DNA of 64,000 nt, taken from Rhynchonema sp. JSB1_4 (taxonomy: Eukaryota > Nematoda > Chromadorea > Monhysterida > Xyalidae). The stretch covers positions 1-64,000 of the forward strand of contig JASAMV010005397.1 of NCBI GenBank assembly GCA_030248065.1. The letters run 5' to 3'. Below, one piece after another: positions 56,930 to 64,000 of this stretch. The position numbers and the translations under genes are program-made. The notes under the pieces were generated by a model that was not told the DNA's origin, ran no database searches, and saw only the letters and a list, made by a program, of their open reading frames with translations. How positions within the stretch are numbered: position 1 is the stretch's first letter; each line of letters begins with the position of its first letter.

Positions 56930-57503
56930 CCACCCAATACCAATACCAGTTTCTGGTATTGGTATTGGGTCTAATTCTGGTATTGGGTATTGTGTATTGG
57001 TTCACGTCTCGACGTCTGGTATTGGTATTGGCTATTGGTATTGGGTTTACGCAGGTATTGGGCCAGAATCTTAGGCATAAAATGAGTGATTTTTAGGTCA
57101 ATGCTGTCAAAAATAGCCAAAATACCCTGCCATTTTTATTGAGATTTTTTTCCACAAAGAGGCAAAAATGAGTCGAAATTTCGATCTCAAAAAATGACTT
57201 TTCTCCAGAGGTCGCAATTTGGGTTTGGCCGGCCCGATCCCCCAAATCTCCGGCCCGGCCCAAACACCCAACACCTACGTCTGCCGCACCACCCTAGTCA
57301 GCTGTAGCGGTTTCTGAACAATTTTAACACCAAAGAAGAGAGCTTAATTTCAGGACTATTTGCTCCCGAACTGCCTCTCACTTCAGTTCAACGAACACAA
57401 GAGGATCAAATCGGTCGTAAAAAACTGCAAAACAGAGAGATCGAAACAGCTGATGACAGTGTTGTGTATTTGTCGGTCGTGCATTTGATTGATTGAGTAC
57501 GAG

Positions 57504-60500
57504 ATGGACGTTAATCACGGTCGCGATTCAAGCACTGCTGATTTCAACGGCATGCTGCTCGATGACCCGTCCGTCCTATCGCTGTCGTCGTGCGAGCTGC
57601 GCGGATTCTACGGCGATTCGGTGAAATGTTGTCCGTCGCAGGCGTCACTCGCGCCGTCCGATTCCGGATTCGGCAGCTACGAAGGCATGAGCCAATCGAG
57701 CTCGACCTCCAGTCTCATCATGTTCGATGCGTTGAGGGCGGTCGATGATGAGAACAAGGTCGAAACGGCACAAACACCGCCCTCCTGGCCCGATGTGCCC
57801 GTTCATGCGCCGAAACGATCGCCCAAGTTGGTTCATTGGAGGGCTTTCGTATTTTATCATCACTGCATACGGGTATGCACCTTCTAAACGGACCCGTATT
57901 TTCTGATCGGTTTGTAGCACAGCACACTGCAATAATTTTGAATGTGTCATGTCGTCTTCCTCACAGTCACAGCTATCAAGCTATTTGAATCAAATTCAGT
58001 GCTGCAGTTCCAATCCACGGCAAAAACACGGTCCAAACAAAAATTTACCAGCTTCTCATCCATCGGCACCGGCAGTAAGTCGGCGTGACGTCCGACGTTC
58101 AAGTGCCACAATGCAGATGATTTATGTGACTTTTCCTGGAAATTCTCAAAAATAAATTGTTTCGATAATGTATATTCCAGAAACGCGGCCGCGCCCCGCC
58201 TGACGCAATTGCTCGGCTACATGATGTGGTGCATTGTCGGCGTGTTCGCGTTCATCCGATCATTGTTGTTGCGATTGCGACTCGAGACGAACAATCAGGC
58301 GCAGGAATTGCTCAAACAGAAACATTTCGTCCCGCTGTACGATCACTGGGAGTCGCTGTTCACGCAGTACATCTACCGCCGCATTCGCGACATTCTAAAT
58401 CGACCCATTGCCGGCCGACCGGGCGCAATGACACTTTTGAAGGATCGATACTCGCGCGATCTGAACTGGACGTTTGAATATCCGGGTACGACTACCAAAG
58501 TGATCAACCTCGGATCGTACAACTACCTCGGTTTCGCCGAGAATGAGCGCTGTTCGCAGATTGCCATGCAGTCAGTTGATCAGTATGGGATTGGTGTGTG
58601 CAGTTCGGCGCACGAGATCGGTAAGGACAGCTTGTTGTTGACAATGAGAATGCGTTAGCCTGTACTTGCGGGCCGGAAAAACCGTTTTTTTCCGGAAAAA
58701 AACCGTTTTTTTCCGAGGCCCGGAAAAATACGTTTTTATTTTTCCGGAAATTTTTCCAAGTGGCAACTTTTGAAAAAAAACGGTTTTTTTCCAAAAATTT
58801 CCGAGAAATTTTCTAAGGTTGCGAAAGGATGTTGTCAAAACCAATGTAAATCGATGCTAAACAGTTCAAAATGAGCACTTTTTAATCTCCAAGTGCATTT
58901 CTAGCCTGTTTCAGGCCATTTCCCGACAAAATTTTCTTCAAAATAGGCGTTTTTGGACCATGGGTATCCTTAAGTACTGAAAAAATATTTGAAAAAAACG
59001 GTTTTTTTCCAAAAATATATTTTGCGGAAAAATACGCAAGTATGCCAGCAGTAGTTAAAATGAAGAACAAACCAGGTTGCATCGATTTAATAGCTGGCTG
59101 ACTTTTTAGTGGAAATTGTTGAAGTCTGCCTGTAACGGGATGTGAACGAACAGAGGATTCTTGTTTTTTGTTTGATGTGAGTGGCAGTGTAGTTCCTGGG
59201 GGGAGGGGGGTCCCCCATAAGGTACACTAACCGCCGCGACGAAGGTACACTGGTGCACTAACCGCCGCGCCAGGTACACTAACCGCCTCAATGTTTGCCT
59301 AAAATAGGCAATTTTAGGCCTAAAATGGGCATTTTTAGGCCGAAAATGGGCGATTTTTAGGTCGATGTTGTCAAAAGTCGCCAAAATACCCTTTTTATGG
59401 TGAATTTTTTCCAAAAATCGGTCAAATTTTCTACCTCAAAAAGTGACGTTTTCCTGAATTTGGGTCTTCCCCCCTTCCCCCCAACCGGACACCAACTGGA
59501 GGCACGCCAACCGCCGCACCGGACCAGGAACTACACTGGTGAGTGGTTTTCCATTGGCCGTTATGGCCAAACAGCGGTCTGTGGTCTCGCAGACGGGCGA
59601 CACGCCGGTCACCGTCGGAACGAAATGCGAAGCCAAAAGGTGGCCAGCCATGGTCCATAGAACCTGATTTCAAGCCGGTTTTCAAGCTTTCAAACGCGAT
59701 CGCAAGCAAGCTGTATTCTGCTGTTGACATTATGACCAACCTGGTGCCCGAACTTTTCGCAAAACACTCCTCCCAACCCAGGCCGTAATCAACTGCACGT
59801 CGAGCTTGAGCGTATCGTCGCTGAGTTCCTCGGTGTCGAAGACTCGTATTGCATTCCAATGGGTTTCGGCACGAACACGATGAACATTCCGGCGCTGGTC
59901 GGCCGGGACGCGTTGGTGCTCAGCGACGAACTCAATCACGCTTCGCTCATCATGGGATGTCGCATGTCGACTGCTGTTACGAAAGTGAGGCTTGCTTGAA
60001 AGTGTTGTGGTTGTTTTTTTGCTGGTTGATCTGTTTGTTTGTTGGACGTGCACACGACGAGTTACTGGTCTTGAGACGTCATGATTTTGAATTCACCAGA
60101 AAAATGTTATTCATAATCAATCATTTTGTAATTTTTCTTTTTTCGTTGTTAATTGCCATGCTGCATTGAAGGTCTGTTCACATGTTATCATTGGAACATG
60201 TGTGAGTTAACCAAGACGACCGTGGTTCGCAATTGCACACAACTAGAACGTGAGGAACTCAAAAATGGTCTGTCAATGGCATATGAACGCGTCAAAGAAC
60301 CTCGCAATCCTTGACTTGTCTGCTCATCCGCAACAAAAAATGCAGAAACTGCAAAAAAATAACAAATAGGTTTTCTGATAACCAGGTTCGCGACTGCTGT
60401 TTTCTCACACGCATAATGAGCGATATCAAACGTGGTGATCGGATCGGTATTGGTCACATGCCATTTTTGTGTTCCGGATGTTAAGCCTAAGTCTCTAATT

Positions 60501-62997
60501 TCGACCAGCGTAAACGCTGTTCATTTCCGGGTCTGGTGTGAACAACTTCTGTGCTGGCCGAAATTAGTGGCACAAGAAAAATTTCGTACAACATCCTTAA
60601 TGAAAAATTCGCACGCCTGATCACCAAGTTTGATTTGGCTCCGTGTTTCATCACCACAATATTACTACAATCGCACACGCACAGGTATTCAAACACAATG
60701 ACGCGCACGATTGCGAACGCAAACTGCAACAGGCGCTCAGGCACGGCGACCCTCGTAAAGGTGGTCGTCCGTACAGCAAAATTCTGATCATCATCGAGGG
60801 TCTCTACAGCATGGAGGGCTCGATAGCGCATCTACGTGATTTCGTGCGACTGAAGAAAAAGTACAAGGCATATTTATTCCTGGATGAAGCTCACAGCATC
60901 GGCTCAATTGGCAGGACCGGTCGCGGTGTTAGTGAATACTGGGGCGTCGACCCGAACGACGTAGATGTTCTCATGGGCACGTTTACGAAGAGTTTCAGGT
61001 TTGTTTGTGCCTTGGTTTGGGTTTATTATACAGTCTGTCTTCTTTATAGTGACATAATCAGGTGTTGTCATTTTCCGCCACTAGCGACTGTCGGCAATTT
61101 TGAATGATGATTACGTACCTAATCGCCGACCAAAATAGTGGTGAAACGTGTCCACTGTGTAGAGGGTTCCACTGTGAAGAGTGTCAGTACAAACAGGGCA
61201 TACGGTACCTTGCAAAAACATTTTTTACGAACAATAGCGGAGTTGCGTTGACCCGTCAGTCCCCGGCCACAACCAGGAGTAAGTGTTTGGCATATGAAGC
61301 ATAAATGGGTGTGGTTCGTGAAGGCTAAAATCATTACATTACTCTGTAAATTTTGAGAAGCCATGAGCCAGAATGACAAAAAACAGGCCAGTGGCTCTTG
61401 ACCTCAAACTTCCACCGGCCATGTTGGCCAGTTGGTAAAAAAAAACTCCCTGCCCTTCCGTTTTGTGGGCGGATACACACCGGCTGCTCGCTGCACGCCT
61501 TGATCTGAAATTCCCCGCTTGATCAGCGCTGTTCCATTTGTAGTTGCGGCCAGTGGTGTCGTTGGGGGGGGGGTTACCCCCCTAGTATCCGGTATCTTGA
61601 TTTTTTCACCCATGGGTATCCGGTATCCTGACTTTTTGTCCAGGGGTATCCTACCCTAAAATTTTTCCGAAAACCGTAAAAATCGCCCATTTTTACCTCC
61701 AAAATGCTCAAAATCGCTTGCTAGCGCAAGCATAACCCCAAAAATGACCATTTTTTGCGCTTCCAACACCAATTTGGCTCAATTTTCGTCTAAAAAATTG
61801 ACCTTTTTTGAACAACCCCCCTGGGTATCCGAGATTTTTTATTTCGGGGGGCAACCCCCCCTGGTATCCGAGATTTTTCACTTTGGGTATCCGGTATCCG
61901 AAAATTTTGAATTTTGGGTATCCGGTATCCGAAAATTTTGGATTTTGGGTATCCGGTATCCTGACTTTTTGATTTCCCAACGACACCACTGGTTGCGGCC
62001 CAAAACTTTCACAATTTTCCCACCTGACAAAAAACCACAGAGCCCGATAATTGTGAATCGTGCGAATTTGCAGTGCTGCCGGCGGTTACGTGGCGGGTCG
62101 TAAGTCGGTGATTGACCAAATTCGAATTCACTCCTACGGCGCGTACGGGACGACAATGGCGCCGGCCGTCTCTGCGCAGATCATAAGTGCAATACAAGTG
62201 CTCATGGGCAGGGACGGCACTGATGATGGTTGGTCACCGCCCGGTCGGCTTTTTTGTTTGTTTTTCTCGATAAATACAATCATGTTTTTACTTCGATTCG
62301 ATGTTTCATATTTGATTATTTACTATCCGTGAGCGCAAATGAACGTTCACAGTGTTGTCGTGTCGTGGCAAGTTTGCATTGCGGTGTCTGAAAGTATGAG
62401 CGATCGAATTTTTGTAGCGTTTCCTTATGGCGGCCAAATTTTGAATAAATCCCGTGTTGCCATCGCCCTGTACGTGCACACAAGGGCTTATAAGCTAGTC
62501 GGCATTTGAGAGGGGAATAATTGCTTCGCATGTGCAACAAGCAATCGGGTATAGGTCACAAACGTGATGACTTTGTTTGATAATGTTTCACCACCCCAAC
62601 AGGTGCACGCCGTCTCGCGCAGCTGCGCGTGAACACACGTCATTTCCGCGCGCGTCTCCGAGCCGCCGGCTTCCTACTCTACGGCAACGAGGATTCCCCC
62701 GTCGTGCCCACGCTGGTGTACTTCCCATCGAAAGTGGCCGAACTATCGCGTCAATTGTTGAGACGCCAGATCGGCATCGTTGTGGTCGGCTTCCCCGCCA
62801 CGCCGATAGCCACCGAGCGGGCACGCTTCTGTCTAAGCAGTGGGCACACCATACAACAACTCGATTATGTCGTGGATAGTCTGATTGAAGTCGCCGATAC
62901 GATCTGTATTCGATATTGCAAACCTGATGCCGCCGTTGTGCACCAACGTGACACTCACTCTGATGATGATGATGACTATTGTAATGATGAAAAATAA
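57504..62997 (+). CDS. sptl-2: serine palmitoyltransferase subunit 2 (SPTLC2 type)
   Basis: Pyridoxal-phosphate enzyme of the ER that condenses serine with palmitoyl-CoA, the first step of sphingolipid synthesis. Firm exons: 58181-58620, 59782-59984, 60685-60998, 62074-62228, 62603-62997, with phases all matching (about 502 residues). Landmarks: membrane segment [72 protein letters not shown] (cofactor aspartate), GTFTKSFSAAGGY (Schiff-base lysine), [19 protein letters not shown]. The joint of the last two catalytic exons gives KSFSAAGG, Ser for the usual Gly after KSF. An upstream coding-like exon begins at ATG 57504 ([16 protein letters not shown]..), but its donor and any intermediate exon before 58181 could not be settled. 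Acidic aspartate-rich C-terminus. Introns hold MITEs. Confidence 0.93.
58665..58835. repeat. AAACCGTTTTTTTCC foldback repeat in SPT intron
   Basis: Resembles 53865-54010; consists of ccggaaaaaaaccg and inverse units, in the intron 58621-59781. Confidence 0.6.
59185..59538. mobile_element. hAT-like MITE, ggttagtgtacc-motif family, in SPT intron
   Basis: 354 bp, perfect CAGTGTAGTTCCTGG ends, duplication GTGAGTGG (59177-59184, 59539-59546). Confidence 0.93.
60420..60635. repeat. ATCAAACGTGGTGATCGG foldback repeat in SPT intron
   Basis: atcaaacgtggtgatcggat and ctgatcaccaagtttgattt are inverted; inside, aatttcgaccagcg / gctggccgaaatt. Same family as 11400-11790. Lies in intron 59985-60684. Confidence 0.55.
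61551..61991. mobile_element. CAGTGGTGTCGTTGGG element with ggtatccggtatcc motif, in SPT intron
   Basis: 441 bp, ends CAGTGGTGTCGTTGGG and CCCAACGACACCACTG, duplication GTTGCGGC (61543-61550, 61992-61999). Arms of tatccggtatcc units. Core palindrome cgcttgctagcgcaagc near 61711. Confidence 0.93.
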
Positions 62998-64000
62998 CCA
63001 TGGCGACAATCGCAAGATGTAGGTAGGGATTGATTGATCATTATTGTTTACGATTCTATCGGAGGCATCGAACTTGCGTCTTGTTTGCCATGCAGATCTT
63101 CAGTAAAGACGCGTTTTGGAGGTAAGCACGCGGTCAAGTTTGATGGTCTCGCGAAAACAATCATAAAAACTAGCCTTTCCAAAAAAATGCCATATTCACT
63201 CGTCAAATTTGTCGATATCTGCTGTTTAGCTGTCTCGTTGTATCAATAGCTGCTATTGCCAATGCTTCTCTTTCAAAAAAGTGCGAGCGTTATTGTGTTA
63301 TTATTATACATACATGCAGTGCTGTGTTTTTGGCTAATTTATAACGACCGATTAGCTTATTTGTTTCGTCGTTTTTTAGTGTTTTTCAGCTAGGGTTGTC
63401 TGTTCCTGCATTCTGCACATCGCTAGTCCAGTCCAGTTATTGGTCGCACAATGACTATATGAGAATCCATCCCCATATTTTTCCTACATCGGCAAGGAGG
63501 TCTGGCGAAAAAGCTTTTCCCCGGGCCCCAAAACCCCCCCGGAATTTCTCTTTTATAAAATAAAAAAACCACCCCCAAAAAATATTTCTATATCTAATTT
63601 TAGCTGTATTATTCTGTTGATTTTTTTCACATTTTGCACTGTTCTCAAATTGCTTGTTACATCAAATTATGTTGACTGCTTATTGGCCTTGAATGTTTTT
63701 TTTTCAAATTGAGAATATCTATCTTGCGCAAACGTTTTTTGTGACGAGTGGAAATATTGCTGGGTATATTGTTTACGTTCTCGTTGTTGATCAAAACTTA
63801 TTCACCGTTTATCAACACTTATGAGTATTTATAGGCACTTGTGTTAAAAAAAACTCAATTTTATGATACGAGGTTATCATGGGGTTATGTGTTTGATTCT
63901 GATCACAGTTTTACAAATTGTTGTCTTTGTTTCTTCATAAATTTTTCGATTTCAAAATGTTGTGTCGCTCTTACTTGCAAAACGCGTCTTGTTGAGCGCC
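62998..64000. other. 3' flank of SPT, nothing coding recognised
   Basis: 63440-63500 carries one end of the TGGTCGCACAATGACTATATG MITE (compare 35549). The remainder is A/T-rich without recognisable exons up to the window edge. Confidence 0.45.

Larger units (their letters stand above)
56259..57060. mobile_element. CAATACC-motif element, second copy (boundaries approximate)
   Basis: taggcatgg start, caataccaactaccaatacc left arm and ggtattggtattgggt right arm, interrupted by the 56317-56929 insertion. Resembles the remnants at 3101-3143, 7315-7446 and 9013-9310. Confidence 0.55.

Noticed and set aside
57967..58074. Candidate exon between a TTCCTCACAG acceptor and a GTAAGT donor before SPT exon 58181
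   Set aside because: In the phase needed to enter 58181 it contains a stop codon; in its open frame it would put SPT out of frame.

Overview
This is intron-rich, repeat-dense eukaryotic nuclear DNA, most likely from a nematode. The evidence is a tandem pair of major sperm protein (MSP) domain genes, a TGF-beta type I receptor and interstitial TTAGGC (the nematode telomere hexamer). I saw no bacterial operons, tRNA, rRNA or CRISPR. Exons were joined by hand from GT/AG sites and reading phase.

Protein-coding loci, left to right: (1) 76-920, minus, three exons of a UBC6/UBE2J1-type ubiquitin-conjugating enzyme running off the left edge. (2) 9558-17841, plus, a complete 12-exon, 608-residue TGF-beta/activin type I receptor kinase. 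(3) 14695-15730 and 16269-17244, minus, two paralogous MSP-domain genes nested inside one receptor intron. (4) 21165-22389 and 47544-48767, plus, two intact copies of a secreted C-type-lectin-like gene on a 5.3-kb segmental duplication. (5) 27776-28479 (minus) and 28642-29355 (plus), a divergent pair of unrecognised genes; an 82-bp direct repeat covers the start of the first and recurs beyond the second. (6) 37532-38679, minus, a secreted cysteine-containing protein, with further phase-compatible coding exons at 36318-36652 that may be an alternative 3' end. (7) 57504-62997, plus, serine palmitoyltransferase subunit 2, with its 5' exon junction unresolved.

Most of the rest is non-autonomous DNA transposons. 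At least 19 elements have perfect 8-bp target-site duplications (TSDs), mostly with CAGTG or TAGGG ends (hAT-like). Region 3144-7314 is a Russian-doll nest with six TSD-proven levels on one path plus a side branch. Members share a plan: short terminal repeat, G/C homopolymer, a family-specific subterminal tandem motif in opposite orientations, and an A/T-rich core often carrying a GCGCGC palindrome. Other classes are TA-site elements (several are foldbacks), TTAA-site elements, and a 3.16-kb giant foldback at 31915-35075. No transposase gene was recognised, so these elements presumably depend on enzymes encoded elsewhere.

The cellular genes do not form one pathway. Together they look like a gene-poor housekeeping and developmental stretch inflated by transposable elements, many of which sit in introns (receptor, SPT, secreted-protein gene).
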